Positions 51,273 through 63,198 of a DNA stretch of 64,000 nucleotides are shown in pieces; the stretch's first letter is position 1; each line of letters begins with the position of its first letter. The DNA comes from Breviolum minutum Mf 1.05b.01 (taxonomy: Eukaryota; Sar; Dinophyceae; Suessiales; Symbiodiniaceae). A model generated the notes under the pieces. It did no database searches. It saw only the letters and a program-made list of their open reading frames with translations, and was not told the origin of the DNA. The DNA lies in assembly GCA_000507305.1 (NCBI GenBank), contig DF240225.1:1-64000 (forward strand). Direction: 5' to 3'. Both the position numbers and the translations under genes were made by a program.

Positions 51273-52181
51273 TGACATCGACATGTATTTGAAATAATAC
51301 ATGTAAGTTGCAATCGAAAAATATAAATATATATATAGCTTTCGAAGTTTTGTTTTTCTACGGGATGGTAGTGTGGGACCTTTAATCAATGGCTGCTATT
51401 GGATCTAGGTCGCCCTTTGGATGCCTTTATTGGAATGGTTTGAGGTCCATTTTTCAAGAACAAAACATCGCCTGAAACGCTTCCAACCACCATTCTCAAA
51501 ATCAGACCAGAAGTGCGTAAATTGGTTTGTTTTTTCCCTGGTTCCAAACCCACTTTTGAAAAACATGGCCTATGTACTAGGTTCAGTATATCATGGATAT
51601 TTGGTTGGCCATTTATATTTATAGATACAACCTAGCTAGGATGAACCCCCAGTTGCATTTCTTTGCCCCATTTCAGCCTAGCCCAGGAACAGAACCAAGT
51701 CGAAGCCACCAAAGATGTTGAAAATGCAGCGCACTCCTCAGCCGGTTTGTTTTGGTGGACCGACCCTTAATTGATATACCAGATACCAGCTCTTAGCAAT
51801 TGAGGTGCCTTGGAAATCTCCTCCATTCAATTGGGGACATGCAAATCTGAAAGATGTGAAGAAATTTCTACGTGAAGAGAAAAATAGGGGCCGATACAAG
51901 CCCATCCTAGGTGGACTGTAAATATTTTCAGGTCTTTCATTAATTCAAGGATGGCCGACATCAATTGAATGTGGACACACACATTTCATGCATGGTGGGT
52001 TTCCCTACCTGTGGCGTGTGTCAGTTGCAAAAATGTCAAGGCTTTTGTTTGGGGTGATGTGCTGGGATATATATATATATAATCTATATATATATATATA
52101 ATGAGCGTGGGGTAATTTAAAAATCTTCTATTTCAATAATTTATATATATAATATATGTATTTGATACAAATTTATGGCAT
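51273..52181. other. Intergenic or unresolved between the two block B genes
   Basis: Plus-strand segments at 51,421-51,620 and 51,785-51,905 (reading VPWKSPPFNWGHANLKDV and KKFLREEKNRGRYKPI) look partly coding but have no confirmed joins. The stretch ends in an AT-rich sequence that is repeated after the N run. Confidence 0.4.
52049..52181. repeat. Left copy of a near-duplicate flanking the N run
   Basis: This ~130-base AT-rich sequence, ending TTTGATACAAATTTATGGCAT, matches 52,505-52,633 with a few single-base differences and small indels. It abuts the N run directly. Confidence 0.85.
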
Positions 52182-52504
52182 NNNNNNNNNNNNNNNNNNN
52201 NNNNNNNNNNNNNNNNNNNNNNNNNNNNNNNNNNNNNNNNNNNNNNNNNNNNNNNNNNNNNNNNNNNNNNNNNNNNNNNNNNNNNNNNNNNNNNNNNNNN
52301 NNNNNNNNNNNNNNNNNNNNNNNNNNNNNNNNNNNNNNNNNNNNNNNNNNNNNNNNNNNNNNNNNNNNNNNNNNNNNNNNNNNNNNNNNNNNNNNNNNNN
52401 NNNNNNNNNNNNNNNNNNNNNNNNNNNNNNNNNNNNNNNNNNNNNNNNNNNNNNNNNNNNNNNNNNNNNNNNNNNNNNNNNNNNNNNNNNNNNNNNNNNN
52501 NNNN
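52182..52504. other. Assembly gap (323 Ns)
   Basis: A run of Ns with no sequence. Because near-identical sequence stands at both edges, the real distance may be zero or negative (two overlapping contig ends not merged). Frames drawn across it are meaningless. Confidence 0.98.
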
Positions 52505-52633
52505 TTGGATGTGCTGGAGTATATATATATATATAATCTATATATATATATATAAATGAGCTGGGGATTTAAAAATCTTCATTTTCAATAATTTATATAT
52601 ATAATATATGATTTTGATACAAATTTATGGCAT
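52505..52633. repeat. Right copy of the near-duplicate flanking the N run
   Basis: Same sequence as 52,049-52,181, continuing without interruption into GGCGACCCC and the tandem repeat at 52,646. Confidence 0.85.
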
Positions 52634-52645
52634 GGCGACCCCAAA

Positions 52646-52710
52646 ACCATGGACAAACCATGGACAAACCATGGACAAACCATGGACAAACCATGGACAA
52701 ACCATGGACA
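52646..52710. repeat. 11-bp tandem repeat CCATGGACAAA
   Basis: Six copies of an 11-base unit centred on the palindrome CCATGG. It is non-coding in the supported models; reading it gives repetitive HGLSMVCPWF on the minus strand, which is a repeat artefact. Confidence 0.95.
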
Positions 52711-52847
52711 CGACCAAATGTTTCAGGTATGGTGTAAGTAGTTTTGGTGAATGGCTTGTGTTCCAACAAATATAATTCATGATCGGTTTGATGTATCTCC
52801 AAGTGATTTTTTGAAAAATGTTTGAACATTTTGTGGTTCCAACTGAA

Positions 52848-52941
52848 CCGTGGATCAACCGTGGATCAACCGTGGAACAGCTGTTGTTTGCCGTGGAAAG
52901 TCTGTTGTTTGCCGTGGAACAGCTGTTGTTTGCCGTGGATT
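52848..52941. repeat. Tandem repeats GTGGATCAACC and ~21-bp CTGTTGTTTGCCGTGG
   Basis: Two copies of GTGGATCAACC are followed by three copies of a unit of about 21-22 bases containing CTGTTGTTTGCCGTGGA. A second, unrelated minisatellite within 200 bp of the CCATGGACAAA array. Confidence 0.9.
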
Positions 52942-53176
52942 GGGCCCCCCCAAAAAATCACCAAATTCATCCAAATTTGAATTATGTTGCCGGTAGCTTT
53001 ATTTGGGGTGAATTCATGTTACTTGCCCGTTGCAGCCGGTGCCACCCCAAGCATGGATTCAAGTGACATCGATCATGATCATTCTTTTTTAATTAGATCT
53101 TATATATATATATATATGATCAATCGATCGGTTAAATCATATATACGCTGGTGCCAACTTGATTCGTAGCGTAGTC

Positions 53177-56100
53177 ATGGCCGAGAAGTTCTTAGAGGGT
53201 GCCAGGAAGAGGAAGGCGATTGCTGAAGCCAGGACACAGCAATTGTCAACCAAATCCAGCATCGATAGCCAGCCCACTCTGGAGTATCCTGATCGAATGG
53301 AAGAAGACGAGGAAACTATCAGGTGTGGTGTTCGGATTTTAAAACAATTCTCCTTCTTCCATTTATGATAACTGACCTGAAGTGTTTTTTTCAGCTGTCG
53401 AAATACCAACTTCCCCACCGATTTCCATATTTCAATGGGAGATTGAAATGGCTGGACGTATGATAATTCAAAAAATATATATATAAAGCCAACAGGCGGC
53501 AAAAGACACTGGAGCTGGGAGAGACTCCACCGTCAGATGAAGAGCCAGAAAAAACGTCAGGCTCAAAATCTGTGGGTATGGTGGGAGGTTTGTTTCCTCT
53601 TTTTGAATTCATGAACAACAATTGTATTTGAAAAACCTTGATCGAGCTAATTGGGTTTTAATTTATATGAACTATATATATATATAATAAACATCGCTGG
53701 GATCCCGGGAGGCCGAAAGTCGAAGTCAACAAAGAAAGATCGGGAACTCACGGTTCATGAGCCAACTATCACACCCCGAAGGAAGTTGTTCAGCCCCAAT
53801 AGTTGCTCTGGAGAAAAACCAGTGGCACCTGCAAGGACAGCCCTGAAAATCTAGAATTCATATATATATATATATATGGTGCCAAAACCCACCATTTTCA
53901 GGATCATACATTTGATCTAGAATTGCCATTTAAACAAACGAACAAAAACTTTTTTCATTCTCAGGACTCTCAATCCTTCTCATGTGATTGTCTGAAATTG
54001 ATGAGGAGGAGTAAGGGAAAGGAATCACAAGAGGCTTTGATGGCGATCGGAGATGTCAAAGTGAAAGTGGAGCAAGTTGAACCACCAAAAGCTGATGAAG
54101 ACCCACAGGTCACACCAAGAGGTACGATCAGAAGAGGTAAACACGTACCTGAAGATTCAGATTTGCCTGAGATCAAGAGACGTCGAAGTAAAGCTTCCCA
54201 GGACGCTGATGCTTCAGACAGTGATGGTGAGGTGGGTAAGTTTTCAGCGAGCAGCAAGGGTCCAAAAGAGATGAACTCGAATAATGCAAAGTTGCGTAAG
54301 AAGAAATCTAGAGCGAAGGTCACTGAAGATGATGAAGAGGAAGAGCCAAAGCCAGGAAAAGGATCTAAGGCGAAGAAGACCGAGGACAAAGGATCTAAAG
54401 CGAAGACCACTGAAGATGAAGAGGAGGAGCCAAAGCCAGGAAAAGGATCTAAGGCGAAGAAGACCGAGGACAAAGGATCTAAAGCGAAGACCACCAAGGC
54501 TGCAGAAGAGGATGAAGAGGAGGAGCCAAAGCCAGGAAAAGGGTCTAAGGCGAAGAAGACCGAGGACAAAGGATCTAAAGCGAAGACCACTGAAGATGCA
54601 GAAGAGGATGAAGAGGAGGAGGAGGAGCCAAAGCCAAGAAAAGGATCTAAGGCGAAGGACAAAGGACCGAAAGCGAAGACCACCAAGGCTGCAGAGGAGG
54701 ATGAAGAGGAGGAGGAGCCAAAGCCAGGAAAAGGATCTAAGGCGAAGAAGACCGAGGACAAGGGATCGAAAGCGAAGACCACTGAAGATGCAGAAGAGGA
54801 TGAAGAGGAGGAGGAGCCAAAGCCAGGAAAAGGATCTAAGGCGAAGAAGACCGAGGACAAAGGATCTAAAGCGAAGACCACCAAGGCTGCAGAAGAGGAT
54901 GAAGAGGAGGAGCCAAAGCCAGGAAAAGGATCTAAGGTGAAGAAGACCGAGGACAAAGGATCTAAAGCGAAGACCACCAAGGCTGCAGAAGAGGATGAAG
55001 AGGAGGAGCCAAAGCCAAGAAAGACCAGACCAACTACAAGTGGGAAGAAGCCAAATGCTGAAGCCAAGAAGACTGATGATGAGGCAAAAAAAGTCAAGAA
55101 ACGAAAAGAACCTGAGATTGAAGTGGCTGCTTCAGAGCCTGAAGGGCCAGGCAGAGTCCATGAGATCTTAAGGTCCAACACTGCAGAGATTCCACCACCA
55201 ACCACGAAGAATGAGGAGGACAAGAAAAAGCAAAAGTTGGAATACAAAGCTAGGAAGGAAAGGTTCTATCGTTCTTTGGTTAGTTGGGGACCCCGGTGCT
55301 AAACCAATACCGTGAATCGGACAGTCATGTTTCATTTCACTCTTCATTGCTGTTCTTCGAAAATTCAAGAATTTAAAGGAAAATATATATATATATATGT
55401 GTTTTTTAGTAATGATCTCGTCACTCTTGGGAATATGTTTGAAGAAAATTGCATCCAGCCGTCCCAGGTCCTAAGAACAGTGAGGAGCTCAACGAGGCCC
55501 TCGCCAAAGCAAAGAACAGCAAAAACCGCACGTTCCTCAGTTTGGAATCCGGTCGACTTCAATCAATGTAAAATTGAAAACATCGCTTGTTTCCATGAAA
55601 CATCATTGGGAAATTGAAATTGTTCCCTTTGCATATCTCGAAATATGTTTTGAATTCCCTTTTTGATTCTTTCCCCCTCTATATTTTTCTTTGGTTGTTT
55701 GGGGGCCACGCTATGTACGTACTGAGGCATCGCTGCGATGCAGGAGGTCTATGAGCGCTGGCTGTCATGTGGGGAGGACTGGAAAAAGTCCAGCTGGGCC
55801 CTATCTCTCGAGAAGACATCGACTGAGCGTCGTAAAGGTGCACGTCGGTGGATGACTAAATCCCAAATTGAACGTAAGTATGAGTCTAAGGAGGTAGCCC
55901 AGGAAATAGTGGCTTCAAAAATGGCACCAGAATGTGCGCATCAGCGCAAAAGGCACCCGGACCTTCCCCACCGGGATGATCATTATCTGCATATTCATCA
56001 ACCGTTTTATTTCTATTTTTGATTTCATTTAAAAAAGATTTGTTCATGAATCAGATATATATATTATATATATATCGAATTGCTGACATGATGCAATTCA

Positions 56101-58682
56101 AGATTCAAACGTGAAGTAAGGTTTTTACTTTCAAACCTAGTGGTTGACCCTTTTATGGGATTGTGACACCTCACTTTGCCTATGGAAGCCAAGGATCTTA
56201 TGCTTTTCCTTTGTTGGGATGAGGAGAGTGAGGAAACAGAAGATTGCACAATGCTCAGCAACAAACATGAAACCAAAGAGGACGGCAACAGCCGAAAGAG
56301 ACACAAGCGAGATGTTTCTTCTTCGTCTTCTGCTTCTGAGGCGTACCATTGGGGGAAATGGGTCAATAATAATATGTCTCAACCCACATCCACTTCAACA
56401 AAACAGTTTAAGTTCCAAAATTCATGTACGTACTATCAGTTACCCATCCGACAATTCTGAACCCTTCCAATTTCTCATTGCGAGTTTCATCTTGCGTAAA
56501 GACCATTCGAACTCCTCAGCCCAACACCAGGAGGAAAGCAGCGAGGATACTGATGATGATGAAAGTTCACAAGGTGATGATGACAAGAAGAAAAAAAGGA
56601 AAAAAGGAAAAGAAGGATAAGAAAAAGGGCAAGGCGAGCAAAAAGGGAAAAGGATCGAAGGGAAAGGATAAGAAGAAGAAAAAGAAGAAGGGAAAGGAAA
56701 CTGAAAAGCAGAAGGAAGCTCGGCTTGCAAGGGAAGCTGCAAAAGAGAAGAAAAGGGAAGAACGGGAAAAAGAAAGGGAAGAGAAAAAGGAACAGCAGGA
56801 AAAAGTGAAGGACGCCAAGAAGGTGCTATGTGGTGGGTGTACTTAATTCGATCCACGAGTTTCATTTATGTGAGTCAGGTGTTGGGCAACCTCACTTCCA
56901 AGATTCGTGATATCTCAGAAAAGGAAAAGAAAGTTGCTGCCAAACTGCCCCTTGGCACTATCAGGTTTGGGAAAATTATCAATCATAAATAGTTCGATCC
57001 GCCCTTTGGATTGACCAAATACTTGATAGTTTCGATACTACTTTGATGGATGCCACCACACTGGCTGCAACCTGGTGACTGACCAAGGGCACCCGATCTT
57101 GCGCAAGCTGTCACCAAGAACCTGCACCTTCACAGTAGCAAGATGCAGGGTGTGCGTGATCAGTTGCAGATTAGCATCGATAAGTTTGAGGAGTAACTTG
57201 AGTCAAAATCTTGTTGAACCAGATTATAGATACCAAAGAACACAACAACCATTTCCCAAAATTTATGTGTTCAATTTTGATTGTACATATGTTTTTTTCA
57301 ACCCCCGCATTACGTCCATTCCAGGAGGAGAAATGCAAAAAGGTCATGGAGAAGGGGAAAGCTGCGCTTGATAGTTTCAGCGAGTTTTTATCATCCGTCC
57401 GAATGTAGGGGGGGTCGATTTTCTCCTTTGGGAGGCAAAGCAAATGGCCATACTTCCTTAGGGCTATCCCATCTATGTGTGCAGTCATGATTAATTAAGA
57501 CGAATTACGCTCGGATTTGTTTTTCCATGCTAGTTGAGTCTTTAATTTCCAAAAAGTTATATATCCAATTCTGATGTGCACACTTGAGGGTATGGAAGGT
57601 TGAGCCGTCAATCCCGTTATGTTGGTTCACTGTGATGTAGCGTTGGGGGACCAAACGATGAAACCTAGCTGCCACAGTTTTTGATTTAGCTAGGGTTTTT
57701 GAATTCCAATCAACCCATCACATTCAACATTCAACAAATTTGTACTTGTTGGAAAACAAATCTTCCAAGTCAAGGTAGCTAGGTGACAGCTGAGTGTGGA
57801 TCGATGCATGTGCACTCAATGGTCCATGGGTAGCTACTGAAACACGGTGGCGACCATTCATATATCTTCATTGTCCGAACCGAAATGGTGAAAAAAATTG
57901 AACTCATTGCCACTAGCTGCATTGCCCTCGTGATAGAAATTTCAGCAGTCTTGTTAGCAAGTAAAATCAAAAAAATCACTGGCCAACCCCCTCGCAGATT
58001 CCAGTGATGATGATGCTGGTGATGGGCCATTCTTTGCAAACTTAGTTGATGATCTTCAAGCTGGTGTATCTTGGATAAAAAACTCACCATTATGGCAAAA
58101 CACATGTTGTAAATTCATGCTCCATATATTCAATTGTCAAACCCCCACACCCCTCAATTGATCGATCAAGGTAACAACTTCCCTTCGAGCAATTCGCCGT
58201 GCCAGGGCACACTATCAGGAGCCCGATAAACACAGCGTTCCGCAGTGCATAGTCATGGCTCTGGGGTGGAATTCAGGTGAAGACTGTAGATGAAGAACTG
58301 GTTAAAAATGTAATCTGATCTTCCAACTTCAAACATATATTGGTTTTCGTCCTAGCTAGGATTGGGATGGAACTGGTTTCGGAGCTGAAACTCTTGTCTT
58401 CAGAATCTTCAGAGATTGATTTCTGATGATATTTGGCCCATGTCATTAGCTAGTAGCTAGGGTACATAGTGGTGATTGGATCCTGCCACCTGAACCATTT
58501 TTCAACACTTGGCTTTGTAAGGCAGGTTCGTTTGTTTGTTTAACGTTTATTTGTCTGAATGGGCTGGGTTTGCTTCAAAAACCAAAAGCAGTGAACTGTC
58601 TTCGGGGTACAAGCTGTTCTAGTGAAATTGCTCACGTTCATTCATTCACTTTAGCTGGGAGATTTCAGTTTATAAATTATAA

Positions 58683-58722
<40 letters not shown>

Positions 58723-60718
58723 TGTGGGGTTGTGTTCTGGGCTGAACACATTTGTGCCTGCTAGGATTGCAAAGGGCGGTGTCACCCAACCTCTCAGCGT
58801 TTGGGGCAACTCCCAGAAGGCACAAACTGTACCCGGGATTTGCTGCGAGCATGCAAGTTGGAGCTGGATACTTTGCAGGCATAAATGCCAAACATTTTTC
58901 ATTGTTTGTTATTTCGTGGGGATGGCTCAGTCATATTCTAGATTCACCATTTCCTGGTGGACAGTTTAGTTTGCAAGTTATCATTCATATGTAGTGATCT
59001 AAGGATTATTCTTACATTTCGATTCCGGTGAAGAATGCAAAGGGTGGCTATGAGATGCGAAACATCCCTCTCCTCTATCCACATCATTTGTTTCATAGCT
59101 TGATGACGGAGATCGGGCTGGAAATACCAGAATCGAAGGTCAAAGAGTTTTGGAGGGTTCACCGGGAAGAACTTAAGGAGGAGTGGGCATGTAAATCCCC
59201 AGCTTCAGATAGGCACGTCCCTTTTGCCATCTACGGGGATGGTGCAAAAATCCGGGATGATGGTACGAAGATTTGTGGTATTTTTCTTTCCTTCCCTGCG
59301 GTGTGGAGACCGAGATCAGCAAGGTGTGGCCGATGGTGTGTGTTCGCGATTGAAGAACACAAATTGTTTGGGCATGCAACCCTTGACGAGGTCTACCGTA
59401 AACTGACATGGTCATGCAACGTACTTTTTAGTGGCAATGATCCTGATCGACCGGGTAGAACCTTGTGCAATGGCCGTGTGTTTACATGCACTGAAATCAA
59501 AGGAGACTGGCAGTGGTTGAAACAATCTATGCATTTTAAATCTACTTGGCAAACTTTGAAAGAAGTATGCTTTTTGTGTGACACTCTTGGCCGAAGCAAC
59601 GACCCGAAGAAACTCTACTACTGTTGCGATGAGCGGCCAAATTGGAGAGAGTATGATGTGATTAGTTTTATGAGCAAACAAATGGGTGATGGTACCCCAT
59701 GTTTCTTGGATGAGATCTCATGTATGTACTTTACAAATTTTAGTTGTGTCTTCCAACCAATTATGTATATAAGATGACTGTGTGCATTTTGTTTGTACTT
59801 CGCGAGTCTGTCCCTGATCTTGTGTGAGGTGCTTTGGTGCTACTGCATGGATTTCACCCATCTATCTTGCAGCCATGCTCCATGCACGCCATTAATTTGG
59901 GCGTCATGTATGACGTCAACGGATCCTGCATGAACCTTGACCTCATCAATTAGCAGTAACTCTGAAATTGAACTGTTTGCAAGCTAGCTGCATACCACTT
60001 GATCGAAAGATTGAGAGACTTAGCTAGTGTTTCAAGTTTTTGCTGATTTAACCTGTTCAGTTTTTATTGAGTCAGCTAGGATGGCACTATGTGATGCTGG
60101 CTATTTTGGACCTGCGCCAGATTTGCAAGCTCATTTTGACCAGGCTTATGCATCTTTCAGGGCCTTTACAAAAGCGAACAAAATTACATGTACCCAGCCT
60201 CCTTTCAAGGTTCGTAGTGTTGCTTGATAGCATGAAAAAAATCATCCAAATTCTGGATGATTTTGGATTTAGTTCTATTTTTGGAAATATAGGCGCTTCA
60301 TAGGATGGCAATTTTAAGACAAAAAGTGACAATTGCGCTGCCTACTTGCAGCTAAGGTTGTCAAAAAGGGAGGTCAAATTATGTTTACTTGCAAAGCCTA
60401 CAACGGACGTGTGGTTCTTGAGTGGTTGACCCGCTGCATTACTTCTCTTGCACAGCAGCACCCTGAAAATGCTCGACTGGCTTTGTTGGCTTCATGCTCG
60501 TATTTTGGTAGCAATTTGTATGAATGCTTGCCCTGTTTTGGGTGGTATGTCCTTTTTCATGTTACAGCTTAGGATCCACTTAGCAAATTTTCTTGGGGTT
60601 TCTGAACGCTCTGGGCGTGTGCTTGGTGCTGAAGCTGCTCAAAAATTGTATCGACACGGATACACCTTCTGCAAGCGCTATGTGGCATTGTCTAATGAGG
60701 CACTGAGGCCAGATATGG
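53177..60718 (+). CDS. Large multi-exon protein: Lys/Glu repeat, Lys-rich coil and conserved YGDGA domain
   Basis: Starts at ATG 53177 (MAEKFLEGARKRKAIAEAR). Exons: 53177-53322, 53496-53575, 53712-53821, 53965-55284, 55468-55567, 55744-~55950, ~56495-56822, 56879-56964, 57088-57190, 57325-~57400, 57998-58059, 58171-58276, 58765-58856, 59034-59747, 59874-~59945, 60080-60209, 60357-60499, 60573-60718. Most joins agree in phase; those around 55.57-56.5 kb, 57.4 kb and 59.95 kb are unresolved. The 53.97-55.28 kb exon has eight degenerate copies of an acidic/Lys module (EEEEPKPGKGSKAKK then TEDKGSKAK). Residues from 55.74 kb (YERWLSCGEDWKKSSWAL) and the Lys-rich coil at 56.6 kb precede a globular domain with HVPFAIYGDGAKIRDDGTK, TCTEIKGDWQW, VCFLC, HAINLGVMYDVNG and AYNGRVVLEW. 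From memory, unverified, this order matches a very high-copy dinoflagellate family of unknown function, possibly transposon-encoded. The end of the gene was not found. Confidence 0.6.
54331..55026 (+). repeat. Coding tandem repeat, Lys/Glu modules
   Basis: Within the 53.97-55.28 kb exon, a degenerate unit of roughly 75-105 bases is repeated about eight times. Two motif classes alternate: GAGCCAAAGCCAGGAAAAGG and GAGGACAAAGGATCTAAAGC. Length differences between units are multiples of three, so the frame has been kept, which argues that it is translated. The long minus-strand frame here (53,970-55,247, Ser/Phe-rich) is its antisense shadow. Confidence 0.9.
58682..58721. repeat. (TA)n-(TG)n compound microsatellite
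   Basis: A TA run passes directly into a TG run within the intron between exons 58171-58276 and 58765-58856. Confidence 0.9.
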
Positions 60719-61601
60719 GTGTGTTTTTTTGGTGACTGAGGGCATGATCAATACCGAGAGATATAACGTACGTACCTGCTAGCTGTGTTGTAGGCCCAGT
60801 TATGTTTGCACGAGGCGTGGAGCAGATGAGTTCCGCTTGAGACCGAAGATACACGTGACTAGCCTGAAAGTGGTTTGAACAAACAGGGTGAATTAGTAAC
60901 CTTTTTGGGATACAATCATATATTTCATGATGAGCCTTTTCAAAATACAACAAATGTTGCTGCTGTGGCAATCAACAAATCATGTACGTCATTTATTTCA
61001 AATGGCTGTTGTGTACTGAGATGGTGCTCCATATGGCAAGATCTTGCCGTGACTTCAAGAAAAACTTCAGATATTATCACTGCTTCGCTGACGAGGATGG
61101 GATGGGTCATCTCAAGCGCATCTTGGTAATACTTGGAAAGTGAATGAGCAATGATCGACTCAAAATTGAAAATATCATCATGGTTTTTCAGTAGCTATAC
61201 CTGAGGAATAGCAAGAAATGCACACCCTCTTCATCGATCCCGATGGATTTGCCGCATGATGAAGATTCGTTTGATCAGCATGAAGTCTAAGATGAAGGCG
61301 TCACTAGGCCAAGAAATTTTGATTTGCTTCCGGCTTCAAACACTTGTTTTGTGCGCGCTGTGGAGGTATAGGGGTATTGTAAGTGATAGATTTCGTGATA
61401 TATATGTGTTTAATTGTCTGTGCATTTGACCAACCCAGGCTCAACCGCAGTGTCAAACAGCGACGTGGAATGTGACCAAAATGGTGAAAAAAGAGCTTGA
61501 AAAAAGGGGCACTTGGAATATGGCAAAAAACCGTCTTTCTCCATAAACCGTTTTTGCAGCAACGACGGTAAAATTTACATCTGTTGGAATCTTAGGGATA
61601 T
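60719..61601. other. Unresolved 3' continuation of the block B gene
   Basis: The YGDGA-family protein should continue for some distance, but I cannot place further exons with confidence. A short DEDSFDQHE reading at about 61,258-61,290 is a candidate. The contig ends at 61,601 with the 35-base sequence that reappears at 63,199. Confidence 0.35.
61567..61601. repeat. 35-bp end sequence, left copy
   Basis: This 35-base sequence begins GGTAAAATTTACATCTGTTG and ends immediately before the N at 61,602. It is identical to 63,199-63,233, which begins immediately after the N at 63,198. Confidence 0.95.
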
Positions 61602-61602
61602 N
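61602..61602. other. Single-N assembly join
   Basis: One N separates the contig ending at 61,601 from the 1.6-kb piece 61,603-63,197. Confidence 0.9.
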
Positions 61603-63197
61603 AGGGACAACTTCAATGAACAGAAAATTTGTTTCAACTTCGCTATAGCTTACGCATGCGTATTCGGTAAACATTATGTGGTTCCGTGGGCTCACCCATC
61701 ATCTACAGCATCATACAACTTACATATACACGTTGCCAGGCACAATGTTCATCTCATATCTCTGCCGTGACCCCTTCCTACCCTTGAAGCCGAGTTCAGG
61801 GAAATAGAACGAGGATGCAAAGAAAACCAAGAACTTGCCGCATGTAAACATCTTATGATTTATGCATAGATAAATATATAAACAGCAAGCACATGACAAT
61901 AGATCACCTTCAAGTTTACCTGATTTGGGTTTGAAAAAAAAAACAAAGTGTTGCACATCTCGCTGGAAAATTGGATTGCACTTACCACATCCCATTCACC
62001 TTTAACCTCGATTTTATTAGGATAACGGTGAGGCTTCTGTTTGGGTCAGTCACATGAGTTTCACACCTCCAGGCTAGCTTTTTCTGTGCGTTCAAAATGC
62101 GTCAACGGGGGAAAGTCTCCAATTTCAGGCCCAGTTTTGGGTTGAAATCAGCATCCCGGAAGGTGTGATGTATTCACTTTTTGTGGCACTATGTGGCACC
62201 TGAGTCCCCAGCAGCACCTCAGTTCCCTTGGAACTTCACTAGCAGCTGGGGGCCAAGTAACTCAGCACTAGCACGGGCTAGGACTGAGCTAACAGCATCA
62301 ATAACGGATTTTCTAAGGCTGTACTATGTAGGTGCGCATATATACAGAGAAGTAAGCTAATTGCAGCTCCCCTTTTGCACGTGCTTCACTTCATTTTGTC
62401 CCATGATGACTATCACAACAGTAAATCTTGAACACTACAAAAGTTTGGGTAGCTTGAAATTGGGGGGAGAGATGCAACTATATCCAAAAAGGGACTCTTG
62501 TTTTGACCCTTGGCTCTGCTACGCAAGAGGTATATCAGCCTTCTGCCAGGAGGCAGGCACTTCATTTGTCCTCAGCAGCAAGCATTGGCATAGGCTCAAC
62601 TGCCATAATTTGAAAAATTGTCAGCTTCCCTCCAATGGGAGTTTGGATGCTCCCCCAGCTGCTTAATATAATCAATAATAGCTCAACGGCCTGGACATGG
62701 GCCACACTGGCAACCATGACACCTCTTAAAACCCTTTGGGCTCCATGGAATTTGATCTGCAATGTTCCACCTAAAACCGATAAGCCGGACCACCATCTTT
62801 TTTCGAGAACTCTGGCCGGAAATGAATTGGCTTGGCATCAGCTATCGGCGACCAGGGACTGAAAACTGCAAGTCTTCAGTCCAACTCCTCCATGAAAATG
62901 TCTTGTTGCATCACAACTCAATCAAGATGGCTTCTTCAAAGCCTGCTATTTTGCAGCACCTCTAGGCGGTGCAAAGGTTCACGTACTCTACCTCCTTCAC
63001 CAATTTTCACAGGTTGCATCTTTTCCCAGGTGATTGTGTTGATCTGGTACGCCCTATGAAACTGCTGGCTTGGCCATTGCACCCGTCGAGTGATCGCGGC
63101 ATCCATCGTTGCGGTTGGAATGTGGCCTTTGGGACACAGCTCTGAAAATTGCAGGGCAAAAATGGCCTTCGTACAAAGTTGAAGGTATGTTGTGTTG
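61603..63197. other. Isolated 1.6-kb piece between two single Ns, little coding signal
   Basis: One plausible plus-strand exon, about 61,782-61,842, reads EAEFREIERGCKENQELAA and ends before a possible GT donor (GCAT|GTAAAC). Open frames at 62,361-62,862 lack splice context. Placement here is doubtful because its two neighbours share a 35-bp end overlap. Confidence 0.5.
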
Positions 63198-63198
63198 N
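63198..63198. other. Single-N assembly join
   Basis: One N precedes the second copy of the 35-base sequence. Confidence 0.9.

Noticed and set aside
53395..53447. Possible exon after a TTTTTTTCAG acceptor
   Set aside because: It runs into a stop without a donor, and skipping it gives a perfect phase match between 53,322 and 53,496.
53970..55247. Minus-strand open frame of 425 codons, Ser/Phe-rich
   Set aside because: It is the antisense shadow of the plus-strand Lys/Glu repeat exon, whose frame links to neighbours by splice phase.
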